Assembly: GCA_007125415.1 (NCBI GenBank) | Contig: SLDH01000355.1 | Location: 1-6,522 of the forward strand | From: Roseovarius sp. | GTDB lineage: Bacteria > Pseudomonadota > Alphaproteobacteria > Rhodobacterales > Rhodobacteraceae | Reading direction: 5' to 3' | Length of the DNA: 6,522 nt | Shown: in pieces, positions 1 to 6,522 of the stretch | Position numbering within the stretch: position 1 is the first letter of the stretch | Layout: each line of letters starts with the position of its first letter | Made by a program: the position numbers and the translations under genes | Notes under the pieces: generated by a model | Database searches by the model: none | Seen by the model: the letters and a program-made list of their open reading frames with translations, nothing else | Told to the model about the DNA's origin: nothing

Positions 1-1421
1 GCACAGGCGAAATCATAGGTGCGCCCGTCGCCCATGACCCCCACGGTGCGCACGGGCAGGATCGCGGCGAAGGCCTGCCAGATCTCGTCATAGAGCCCGT
101 GCCTGCGGATCTGGTCGATGAAAACGGCATCCGCCGCGCGCAGGATCTCGAGCTTCTCGCGGGTGATCTCGCCGGGGCATCGGATGGCAAGGCCGGGGCC
201 GGGGAAGGGGTGGCGGCCGATGAACGACTCCGCAAGACCCAGTTCGCGCCCCAGCGCCCGCACCTCATCCTTGAAAAGCTCGCGTAGCGGCTCGACAAGC
301 TTCAGCCCCATCTTCTCGGGCAGGCCGCCCACATTGTGATGCGACTTGATGGTTACCGAAGGGCCGCCGGAAAAGCTGACCGATTCGATCACATCGGGAT
401 AGAGCGTGCCCTGTGCCAGAAATTCCGCCCCTTCGATCTGGCTTGCGTATTTCTGGAACACGTCGATGAAGAGCCGGCCGATGATCTTGCGCTTGGTTTC
501 GGGGTCGGACTGGCCTTCGAGTTCCCCGAGAAAGAGCGCGCTTTCATCCGCATGGATGAGCGGGATGTTGTAATGATCGCGAAAGAGCGTGGTGACTTCT
601 TCGGCCTCGCCCTGGCGCAGCAGCCCGTGATCGACGAAGACGCAAGTGAGCTGATCGCCGATCGCCTCATGAATGAGCACAGCGGCGACGGATGAATCCA
701 CCCCGCCCGAGAGGCCGCAGATCACCTGCTTGTCGCCCACCTGCTCGCGGATCCTGGCGATGGCCTGATCGCGATAGGCCTCCATCGTCCAGTCTCCGCT
801 GAAACCCGCGAGGCGCACGAAATTCCCCAGCAGCGCCCTGCCATTCGGGGTGTGATGCACTTCGGGGTGAAACTGCACGGCATAGAAATGGCGGGTGCTG
901 TCGGCAGTGATGGCATAGGGGGCGTTGGGCGAAGTGCCGTAAACCTGGAAGCCCGGGGCGAGGCGGCTCACATGATCACCGTGGCTCATCCAGACCTGTT
1001 CGCGGGTGTCTTCGGCGCTGAACCAGCCCTCCAGCAGATCAAGCCGCGAAGGCCCCGGCACCACATAGGCGCGGCCGAACTCCGCCGTGCCGCCCCCGCC
1101 GGTGATCTTGCCACCCTCCACCTTGCCGCCCAGATCTTCCATCATCACCTGCTGGCCATAGCATATCCCCAGGACCGGCACGCCCAGCGCATAGGTGCGC
1201 GCAGGCGGTCGCGGCGAACCGGGCCGGACGACGGAATCAGGGCCGCCCGAAAGGATGATGGCCTTCGGGGCGAAGTCGGCCAGAAACGCGTCCGTCACGT
1301 TCTGATAGGGGTGTATCTCGCAATAGACATTCAATTCACGCAGGCGGCGCGCGATCAACTGTGTCACCTGGCTTCCGAAGTCGATGATCAGAAGGCGGTC
1401 ATGCTGGGCTTTTCTATCCAT
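1..1421 (-). CDS. guaA: GMP synthase (glutamine-hydrolysing), 3' end cut off by window edge
   Basis: GuaA aminates XMP to GMP in the cytoplasm, using ATP and ammonia from glutamine, the last step of guanine nucleotide synthesis. I translated 473 codons without a stop; the family is about 520 residues, so only the C-terminal tip is missing. The class-I amidotransferase domain occupies roughly residues 9-200: opening [13 protein letters not shown], nucleophile elbow GICYGQQ (Cys87), and the other triad residues in FHPEVHH (His185, Glu187). The ATP-pyrophosphatase P-loop SGGVDSS is at 238-244. The dimerisation/XMP-binding C-domain begins near 400 with [13 protein letters not shown] and continues to [15 protein letters not shown]. 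The start ATG at 1421 is supported by GAGG at 1427-1430 and by the position of the first motif. Near residue 105 ([14 protein letters not shown]) it seems about four residues longer than the usual form. It is transcribed divergently from the methyltransferase gene. Identification is secure. Confidence 0.97.
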   Translation of the reverse strand, partial: MDRKAQHDRLLIIDFGSQVTQLIARRLRELNVYCEIHPYQNVTDAFLADFAPKAIILSGGPDSVVRPGSPRPPARTYALGVPVLGICYGQQVMMEDLGGKVEGGKITGGGGTAEFGRAYVVPGPSRLDLLEGWFSAEDTREQVWMSHGDHVSRLAPGFQVYGTSPNAPYAITADSTRHFYAVQFHPEVHHTPNGRALLGNFVRLAGFSGDWTMEAYRDQAIARIREQVGDKQVICGLSGGVDSSVAAVLIHEAIGDQLTCVFVDHGLLRQGEAEEVTTLFRDHYNIPLIHADESALFLGELEGQSDPETKRKIIGRLFIDVFQKYASQIEGAEFLAQGTLYPDVIESVSFSGGPSVTIKSHHNVGGLPEKMGLKLVEPLRELFKDEVRALGRELGLAESFIGRHPFPGPGLAIRCPGEITREKLEILRAADAVFIDQIRRHGLYDEIWQAFAAILPVRTVGVMGDGRTYDFAC

Positions 1422-1656
1422 GAAAACCTCGTAGGTCAGGAGACAGCCGGGTGCAAGAGAGCGAATGGTGGCCCATCACATGGTGCACTCGGCTGCGAGG
1501 GGGTATGGCGGTCCGGCTTGCGCTTTATGGTGCGGAAATGTCGCTTTCACCCGTTAAGGGGCGCAAATTTCCACTGTCGGAAGATGGCTGTCGGATAGAA
1601 CCGGAGAACAATTCGCGCCCAATGGGGGCGCCGGACTTTGCGAGGGTTGGAAAAAC
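1422..1656. other. Divergent spacer between guaA and the mttB-like gene
   Basis: This 235-bp spacer must hold the promoters of two divergent genes. I could not find a convincing -35/-10 pair on either strand. Visible elements are a guaA ribosome-binding site (GAGG on the minus strand at 1427-1430), a possible methyltransferase ribosome-binding site (GAGGG at 1642-1646, ten bases before ATG), and a short direct repeat CTGTCGGA at 1574-1581 and 1588-1595. The repeat spacing of 14 bp does not match a helical turn well, so an operator role is only a guess. No purine-riboswitch-like or other structured leader was recognised before guaA; the guaA leader appears short and plain. Confidence 0.5.
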
Positions 1657-3204
1657 ATGGCCGAAGCAGCAACGCGCAGACGAACACGGGGAAGTGGCGG
1701 AGGCGCCGCGCGGCGGGCCGAACGCACAGCCGTCAGCATCGAAACGGCACGCTATATCGAACGCAACATCCCGAATTTCGAGGTGCTTACCGAGGAGGCG
1801 CTCGAGATCATCGAAACCAACGCCGAAACCGTTCTGGCCGAGATCGGTGTCAATTTCGTCGAGAATCCGGCCGCGCTGCAACGCTGGCGCGACGCAGGCG
1901 CCGAGGTGGAGGGAGAGCGCGTGCGCATTCCGCGGGGCCTTGCGCGCGAACTGATCAAGACCGCGCCCGGAAGCTACACCCAGCATGCCAGAAACCCCGA
2001 GCGCAATGTGGTCGTGGGCGGCAGGAATCTCGTTCTGGCGCCGGTCTATGGCCCGCCCTTCGTGCGCGACATGGAAGGTGGCCGCCGCTATGCCACGATG
2101 GCGGATTTCGAGAAATTCGTGAAGCTGGGCTACATGTCCAGATGGCTGCATCATTCTGGCGGCACGGTTTGCGAGCCGACGGATGTGGCGGTGAACAAGC
2201 GCCATCTCGACATGCTGCTGGCGCATATGACGCTCTCGGACAAGCCCTTCATGGGTTCGGTAACCGAGCCGGTTCGCGCGCAGGATTCGGTCGATATGTG
2301 CAAGATCCTCTTCGGCGAGGATTTCGTGCAGGACAACACCGTGATGACCTCGCTCATCAACATCAATTCGCCCATGACATTCGACGACGTGATGATGGGC
2401 GCGCTCGAGGTCTATGCGCAGAACAATCAGGCCTGCATCATCTCGCCCTTCATCGTCGGCGGCGCGATGGCGCCTGTGACGATTGCCGGCACGCTCACCC
2501 AGGTGATGGCCGAGGTGCTGGCAGGCATCGCCTACAGCCAGCTTTGCCGCAAGGGCGCGCCGGTGGTCATGGGGGCTTTCGTGACCTCGATCGACATGAA
2601 TTCGGGAGCGCCCACTTTCGGCACACCCGAGGCGTCTCACATCACCTATGGCGCGGGTCAGTTGGCGCGGCGACTGGGGCTACCCTACCGCTCGGCTGGC
2701 TCTTTCACCGGCTCGAAGCTGCCGGATGCGCAAGCCGCCTACGAGACCGCCAACAGCCTCAACATGGGCCTGCTGGCCGGGGTGAACTTCATGCTGCATT
2801 CCTGTGGCTGGCTGGAGGGCGGGCTTGTGTCTTCTTTCGAGAAATTCGTCATGGATGCCGATCAGCTCGGGGTTTTGCACCATCTGGCGCAAGGTGTGAT
2901 GATGGACGAGAACGGACAGGCGATGGATGCGATCCGCGAAGTGGGCCCGGGTGGGCATTATCTGGGCTGCGCCCATACGCAGGCGAATTTCAAATCCGCC
3001 TTCTGGCGCAGTAACGTGCTGGATTACAAACCCTTCGAGACATGGGCGGACGAGGGCGAACGCGATACCATGACCCTGGCCAATGCGCGGATGAAGAAGA
3101 TGCTGGACGACTATCAGAAGCCCGCGCTCGATCCGGCCGTCGAAGAGGCGCTGACCTCATATGTTTCCCAGAAGAAGGCCTCGATGCCCGACGCTTTCGG
3201 CTAG
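1657..3204 (+). CDS. MttB-family (COG5598) corrinoid-dependent methyltransferase, non-pyrrolysine type
   Basis: The 515-residue product belongs to the trimethylamine methyltransferase MttB family. Characterised members pass a methyl group from a methylated amine to a cobalamin-carrying partner protein; archaeal MttB acts on trimethylamine, and the non-pyrrolysine member MtgB acts on glycine betaine. Recognisable parts are the N-terminal NIPNFEVLTEEALEIIE stretch (38-53), the VRIPRGL segment (89-95), LAPVYGPPFVRD (127-138), the barrel core SPFIVGGAMAPVTIAGTL (263-280), GSKLPDAQAAYE (352-363) and the C-terminal GPGGHYLGCAHT (430-441). The frame has no internal TAG, so it lacks the pyrrolysine of true MttB; its only TAG is the terminal stop. 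An Arg-rich tail of about 25 residues precedes the domain. The start is ATG with GAGGG ten bases upstream. No corrinoid protein or activase gene adjoins it, so the substrate cannot be read from context; a quaternary amine such as a betaine is an inference. Confidence 0.93.
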   Translation: MAEAATRRRTRGSGGGAARRAERTAVSIETARYIERNIPNFEVLTEEALEIIETNAETVLAEIGVNFVENPAALQRWRDAGAEVEGERVRIPRGLARELIKTAPGSYTQHARNPERNVVVGGRNLVLAPVYGPPFVRDMEGGRRYATMADFEKFVKLGYMSRWLHHSGGTVCEPTDVAVNKRHLDMLLAHMTLSDKPFMGSVTEPVRAQDSVDMCKILFGEDFVQDNTVMTSLININSPMTFDDVMMGALEVYAQNNQACIISPFIVGGAMAPVTIAGTLTQVMAEVLAGIAYSQLCRKGAPVVMGAFVTSIDMNSGAPTFGTPEASHITYGAGQLARRLGLPYRSAGSFTGSKLPDAQAAYETANSLNMGLLAGVNFMLHSCGWLEGGLVSSFEKFVMDADQLGVLHHLAQGVMMDENGQAMDAIREVGPGGHYLGCAHTQANFKSAFWRSNVLDYKPFETWADEGERDTMTLANARMKKMLDDYQKPALDPAVEEALTSYVSQKKASMPDAFG

Positions 3205-3225
3205 GCGGATCGACCCTGGCCGCTC

Positions 3226-3513
3226 TCACCCATGCGCGGCGCGCAGCAGGCGCGCTTCGGCCATCATGGCTATGAGAATTTCCACATGCCGGCTTGCCGA
3301 ATAGGCAAGATCCCCGCTGCGGCGCTGGTCGTTCAATTCGGCCTCCATATCCATCAGATGGGCCAGTGCCGCACCCGCCTGCGGCACGCGCCCCGTGCCC
3401 AGCAGGCGGCGCAGGGCCGGATCACGCCGATAGGCCATAGAGCCGATCCGGGCCGCCTGGATCAGAAGCCGCGGGCGGCGCAGGGCGTCGAGCCCTGACA
3501 ATAGGTTCTCCAT
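3226..3513 (-). CDS. DUF6477-like small conserved protein
   Basis: A 95-residue soluble protein of unknown function. It resembles a small family found in Rhodobacterales (DUF6477, recognised from memory). Features seen are a basic N-terminal segment LDALRRPRLLIQAARIG (8-24), YRRDPALRRLL (28-38), an acidic helix around MDMEAELNDQRRSGD (54-68), and a conserved-looking YSASRHVEILIAMMAEARLL (71-90). The pattern suggests an all-helical protein without a signal peptide or membrane segment. The start at 3513 is chosen because AGGAGAG lies seven bases upstream. The frame stays open to an ATG at 3639, but that extension (rich in Cys, Arg and Gln) has no comparable ribosome-binding site. It converges on the methyltransferase gene with only 21 bp between the stops, and it diverges from the DUF6456 gene across the DnaA-box spacer, so the two may share control. 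Confidence 0.82.
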   Translation of the reverse strand: MENLLSGLDALRRPRLLIQAARIGSMAYRRDPALRRLLGTGRVPQAGAALAHLMDMEAELNDQRRSGDLAYSASRHVEILIAMMAEARLLRAAHG

Positions 3514-3520
3514 GTCGCAT

Positions 3521-3527
3521 CTCTCCT
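3521..3527 (-). promoter_or_regulatory. Ribosome-binding site of the DUF6477-like gene
   Basis: Read on the minus strand this is AGGAGAG, seven bases before the ATG at 3513. It is the strongest Shine-Dalgarno match around this gene and is what fixes the start at 3513 instead of the longer open frame beginning at 3639. Confidence 0.75.
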
Positions 3528-3615
3528 GTTCTGCGGATGAGTTCTCACAGGCAGAACATTGCACAACCCCAGCGCGTGTTGCGGCTTCTCGCAGATCAGC
3601 GCACGGTCCCCTCCG

Positions 3616-3680
3616 ATATTGTTTACCATTTGATAACAAACGTTGAGATAGTCGAAACGATTAACGAACCGGTAACTTTT
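3616..3680. other. A+T-rich segment (possible DNA-unwinding element)
   Basis: By direct count, 21 of these 65 bases are G or C (about 32%), in a window whose genes are clearly GC-rich. The segment lies immediately left of the DnaA boxes, with about 23 bp between. Such a stretch could be where an origin melts, or simply a promoter region. The sequence itself shows only the composition. Confidence 0.5.
3661..3676 (+). promoter_or_regulatory. Possible CtrA-binding site (TTAA-N7-GTAAC)
   Basis: TTAA at 3661-3664 is followed after seven bases by GTAAC. The CtrA consensus known from Caulobacter is TTAA-N7-TTAAC, so there is one mismatch. Rhodobacterales carry CtrA. The site lies about 28 bp from the first DnaA box. 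Because the motif is short and the region A+T-rich, a chance match is possible. Confidence 0.35.
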
Positions 3681-3703
3681 GCGCGGATAGGTTGTGTAAG
3701 GTC

Positions 3704-3724
3704 TGTGGATAACTCTGTGGATAA
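3704..3724. promoter_or_regulatory. Two tandem perfect DnaA boxes
   Basis: TGTGGATAA occurs at 3704-3712 and again at 3716-3724. Each is the exact complement of the strong DnaA box TTATCCACA. They have the same orientation and start 12 bp apart, close to one helical turn, so two DnaA molecules could bind the same face. The preceding C is also repeated (CTGTGGATAA twice). The second box ends in a TAA that closes the reading frame upstream of the DUF6456 gene, so the boxes are not part of that gene. Confidence 0.75.
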
Positions 3725-3753
3725 ATTCCTTGTGGCACTGGAAGTCTGACCGT

Positions 3754-3801
3754 ATGCGAGCCCCCGACAAACCGATGGTGTGTTGCGTTGTGCAGTCTTG
3801 A
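3754..3801 (+). other. Possible 15-codon upstream ORF or displaced N-terminus of the DUF6456 gene
   Basis: An ATG at 3754 has GGAAG nine bases upstream, the only reasonable ribosome-binding site before the DUF6456 gene. It reads MRAPDKPMVCCVVQS and then TGA at 3799-3801, overlapping the first codons of the TTG-initiated frame. It may be a leader peptide, or the true N-terminus separated from the main frame by a single-base shift. It may also be meaningless. Confidence 0.3.
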
Positions 3802-4873
3802 CCACTTTCCGGATTGGGTCCCTCCCAAGGCCCGGCGCTATCTTGCCCACACGGAAACCGGCGTCTCCATCCGGGCACTGGCCCGGAGGTCGGGATGTCA
3901 TGCCTCCACCGTCATGCGGCAAATTCGCAGTTGCGAGGCGCAGCGGGACGATCCTTTGGTCGATGACGCGTTGCATCGTTTGAGCAACCATGTCACCGCG
4001 GCTTTGCGTACCGGTTCTCCCCTGAAGGAGATGAAGATGACCGGTGCATCATCGAACGGAGCCTGTATTCCCGACCTGTCCGAGGAGCGGCTCAGGCAGG
4101 ACGGGGCGCGCGCTCTGCGGCGCCTGTGCGAGACCGGAGCGATCCTCGTGGTCGCCCCTGCCATGGACAAGGCGGTGATCGTCCGTGAGGTCGAGGGCCG
4201 GGAACCTGCGCGCATGGGGATTGTCGACAAACCTCTGGCCGAGGCGATGGCCCTGAAGGGCTGGATACAGTGCCGGAAGGCCGGTCGGGTTACCCGCTAC
4301 GTGATTTCACGCGCGGGGCGCGAGGCCCTTGCCCATCTTCTGCATGAAGTCGAGCAGGACGGGGCTGATACCGCCTTCGGGCAAGAGCCTGAGGCTGGGA
4401 GCGCGTTGGAGATCGAGCGCATGCGGCGCAAGCGCTACGGGACGACCGAGACACCGCTGACCGGGCTCGCACGGCGCAAGGATGTGGATGGAAAGCCCTT
4501 TCTGAGCGGCGAACTTGTCCGCGCGGGCGAGCGGCTGCGCGAGGATTTTGAACTGGCGCAGATGGGGCCGCGCATGACCCAGAACTGGGACAGGTATCTC
4601 ACCGGCGGGGTGTGCGCCCCCGGCGCGGGGTCGGCTGATAAGCCCGGCGGTGCAAGCGCAGCGCGCGAGCGTGTGGAAGGAGCTCTGCGCGATCTGGGGC
4701 CGGGATTGGGGGATGTGGTGCTGCGCTGCTGTTGCTATCTGGAGGGGCTCGAGCGGATCGAGAAGCGCATGGGATGGTCCGCACGCTCGGGCAAGATCGT
4801 GCTCCGGATCGCCTTGCAACGGCTCAAGAGGCATTACGATGCATTGGGGCCGACCGGGGGCCTGATGGGGTAG
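3788..4873 (+). CDS. Helix-turn-helix protein with C-terminal DUF6456 domain
   Basis: A 361-residue putative DNA-binding protein of unknown function. Three regions are visible. Residues 8-60 contain PDWVPPKARRYLAHTE followed by a helix-turn-helix (SIRALARRSGCHASTVMRQIR, 27-47) and RRDDPLVD-like text. Residues about 97-190 look like a winged-helix region ending in TRYVISRAGREAL. Residues about 216-352 match the DUF6456 pattern: ETPLTGLARRKD, GKPFLS, AGERLREDFELAQMGPRMTQNWD, then GLGDVVLRCCCYLEGLERIEKRMGW and SGKIVLRIALQRLKRHY. A Gly/Ala linker splits the last region near 275-292. No ATG in this frame precedes the helix-turn-helix; the best start is TTG at 3788, with no clear ribosome-binding site. 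The first in-frame ATG (3913) would delete part of that motif. The gene faces away from the DnaA-box region, so self-regulation or a chromosome-related role is possible but is only inference. Confidence 0.85.
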   Translation: MCSLDHFPDWVPPKARRYLAHTETGVSIRALARRSGCHASTVMRQIRSCEAQRDDPLVDDALHRLSNHVTAALRTGSPLKEMKMTGASSNGACIPDLSEERLRQDGARALRRLCETGAILVVAPAMDKAVIVREVEGREPARMGIVDKPLAEAMALKGWIQCRKAGRVTRYVISRAGREALAHLLHEVEQDGADTAFGQEPEAGSALEIERMRRKRYGTTETPLTGLARRKDVDGKPFLSGELVRAGERLREDFELAQMGPRMTQNWDRYLTGGVCAPGAGSADKPGGASAARERVEGALRDLGPGLGDVVLRCCCYLEGLERIEKRMGWSARSGKIVLRIALQRLKRHYDALGPTGGLMG

Positions 4874-4883
4874 ATTCGATGCC

Positions 4884-5183
4884 TCACGATTGAGACCGGA
4901 GCCCGAAATCTTCAAAAGATTTCGGGCCGATTTCTTTTGAAGAAATCGGCGCCGCGGTGAGCCATCGCACGGGCGCTCGGTTGCAGAAAACCACGATCTG
5001 CCCGGAATTCTCGACCACCTGATACCCGCGTCGCCGGATCTCGCGCATGAACATGTCCATGCCGGCGAACCGCTCGACATCTCGTGCCTTGCGACGGATC
5101 ACACCACCCTGTTGGACCGCCTTGCAGGCAAAGAGGTCATGAAGCCAGACCTCGGGCGAAAGAGGAGAGTTTCGGTTCTGCAT
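4884..5183 (-). CDS. Small conserved Rhodobacterales-type protein, function unknown
   Basis: A 99-residue basic protein. Residues 8-75 (LSPEVWLHDLFACKAVQQGG, then VIRRKARDVERF, then REIRRRGYQVVENSGQIVVFCNR) resemble a small family I recall in Rhodobacterales. Its members are sometimes labelled phosphoribosylanthranilate isomerase; nothing here supports that enzyme, which is a full TIM barrel of about 200 residues. I see no signal peptide or membrane segment. The core seems to end near residue 76 (RWLT), and residues 78-95 are encoded by the twin-hairpin element, so the tail looks like an added extension. There is no good ribosome-binding site before the ATG at 5183; the start is chosen because the domain begins directly after it. 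It lies 140 bp downstream of uvrB on the same strand and converges with the DUF6456 gene, with 10 bp between stops. Confidence 0.72.
   Translation of the reverse strand: MQNRNSPLSPEVWLHDLFACKAVQQGGVIRRKARDVERFAGMDMFMREIRRRGYQVVENSGQIVVFCNRAPVRWLTAAPISSKEIGPKSFEDFGLRSQS
4901..4927. terminator. Perfect hairpin 1 between convergent genes
   Basis: GCCCGAAATCTT pairs perfectly with its complement AAGATTTCGGGC across a three-base CAA loop (12-bp stem). It starts 28 bp after the DUF6456 stop and lies inside the last codons of the opposing 99-aa gene. Neither strand shows a T-run directly after it, so if it ends transcription it does so without a classic U-tail, or it works with the next hairpin. 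Confidence 0.6.
4926..4950. terminator. Perfect hairpin 2, sharing two bases with hairpin 1
   Basis: GCCGATTTCTT pairs perfectly with AAGAAATCGGC across a TTG loop (11-bp stem). It begins two bases before hairpin 1 ends. Its stem contains the same GATTTC/GAAATC core as hairpin 1, so arms of the two hairpins can also pair with each other. Both hairpins are symmetric and could act on transcripts of either strand. The arrangement resembles a dispersed palindromic (REP-like) element; whether it recurs elsewhere in the genome cannot be seen here. Confidence 0.55.
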
Positions 5184-5323
5184 GAGAGCAGGTTGGCGCG
5201 CGGATGGTTAAGATGAGATGAACGCGCATCGACGCGGTGCAGATTTCGCCATCGGGACAAATACAGAGATCAGCAATTGCCGAACCGTTCCATGGACGGA
5301 GCCCGCGCGCCGCCACTTGCTGA
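5184..5323. other. Spacer between uvrB and the 99-aa gene, with inverted repeat after the uvrB stop
   Basis: This 140-bp spacer follows uvrB on the minus strand. TCAGCAA at 5270-5276 and TTGCTGA at 5317-5323 form a perfect 7-bp inverted repeat that begins directly at the uvrB stop codon. It encloses a near-palindrome around TCCATGGA (5285-5299). This could fold as a branched terminator-like structure, but the 40-base interior and lack of a T-run make it uncertain. Nearer the small gene, the minus strand shows TTAACCAT (5204-5211), which matches a CtrA half-site. No clear promoter was found. Confidence 0.35.

Positions 5324-6522
<1,199 letters not shown>

Larger units (their letters stand above)
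3514..3787. promoter_or_regulatory. AT-rich divergent spacer with DnaA boxes: candidate oriC or DnaA-controlled promoter region
   Basis: This 274-bp gap between divergent genes is markedly richer in A+T than its surroundings. It contains, left to right, the ribosome-binding site of the DUF6477-like gene, a 65-bp A+T-rich core (3616-3680), a CtrA-like site (3661-3676), two perfect DnaA boxes (3704-3724) and the 5' region of the DUF6456 gene. I found no convincing sigma-70 promoter pair. The combination of an unwinding-type stretch next to same-oriented DnaA boxes and a CtrA-like site is what alphaproteobacterial origins such as Caulobacter Cori contain. Two boxes alone are fewer than most origins carry, so a DnaA-responsive promoter is an equal alternative. 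Confidence 0.45.

Noticed and set aside
1444..1530. Sigma-70-like promoter for guaA (TTGCAC, 17 bases, TACGAG)
   Set aside because: The -10 matches only half of the consensus, and the implied transcription start would fall at the ATG, leaving no room for the GAGG ribosome-binding site.
852..1598. 248-codon plus-strand frame opposite guaA
   Set aside because: The opposite strand encodes an uninterrupted, motif-complete GuaA; this frame has no family resemblance.
1525..2640. 371-codon open frame on the minus strand opposite the methyltransferase gene
   Set aside because: It is His/Arg-rich with low-complexity composition and resembles no family. It is antisense to a gene with clear family motifs, as is common in GC-rich DNA.
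1638..3014. 458-codon open frame on the plus strand overlapping the methyltransferase gene
   Set aside because: It is a +/-1 frame shadow of the methyltransferase gene, with Arg/Gly/His-rich nonsense composition and no recognisable motif.
3202..3204. TAG at the end of the MttB-like gene as a pyrrolysine codon
   Set aside because: It lies after the complete C-terminal region; family members carry pyrrolysine well inside the barrel, and no pyl genes are visible.
3239..3255. GCGCGC-AGCAG-GCGCGC inverted repeat as a terminator for the methyltransferase gene
   Set aside because: The stem is only six alternating G/C bases inside a coding region with no T-run; such matches arise easily in GC-rich DNA.
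3514..3639. N-terminal extension of the DUF6477-like gene to ATG 3639
   Set aside because: The extension lacks family-like sequence, and the AGGAGAG at 3521-3527 clearly serves the ATG at 3513.
4307..5080. 257-codon minus-strand frame opposite the DUF6456 gene
   Set aside because: It is a shadow of two better-supported genes, with Pro/Arg-rich composition and no motif.

Overview
The window looks like a chromosomal segment of a GC-rich alphaproteobacterium, most likely in the Rhodobacterales (Roseobacter/Rhodobacter group). The protein styles point there: a GuaA and a UvrB of alphaproteobacterial type, a non-pyrrolysine MttB-family methyltransferase with an Arg-rich N-terminus, and three small or lineage-restricted proteins (DUF6477-like, DUF6456-type, and a short basic conserved protein) that I recognise from that order. 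This is recognition from memory, not a database search. I see no rRNA, tRNA, CRISPR array, insertion sequence or prophage.

Layout. 1-1421 (minus) is the first 473 codons of guaA (GMP synthase); its 3' end lies outside the window. A 235-bp divergent spacer follows. 1657-3204 (plus) is a complete MttB/COG5598-family methyltransferase gene. Converging on it after only 21 bp is a 95-aa DUF6477-like gene (3226-3513, minus). Then comes a 274-bp AT-rich spacer (3514-3787). It holds two perfect DnaA boxes 12 bp apart, a 65-bp stretch of about 32% GC and a CtrA-like site. It separates the DUF6477-like gene from a divergent gene (3788-4873, plus) for a helix-turn-helix/DUF6456 protein that appears to start at TTG. 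That gene converges on a 99-aa conserved gene (4884-5183, minus). The C-terminus of the 99-aa protein is encoded by a pair of tandem perfect hairpins (4901-4950). Finally, 5324-6522 (minus) is the 3' two-thirds or less of uvrB (398 codons), whose start lies beyond the right edge.

Functionally this is mostly housekeeping: GMP synthesis and nucleotide excision repair flank a C1/methylated-amine-type methyltransferase and a putative DNA-binding protein. The genes do not form one pathway. The most interesting part is 3514-3787, which looks like a DnaA-bound element (candidate oriC, or a DnaA/CtrA-responsive divergent promoter) beside the uncharacterised DUF6456 protein. Next are the twin hairpins that double as coding sequence, and an MttB homologue with no corrinoid-protein partner next to it.
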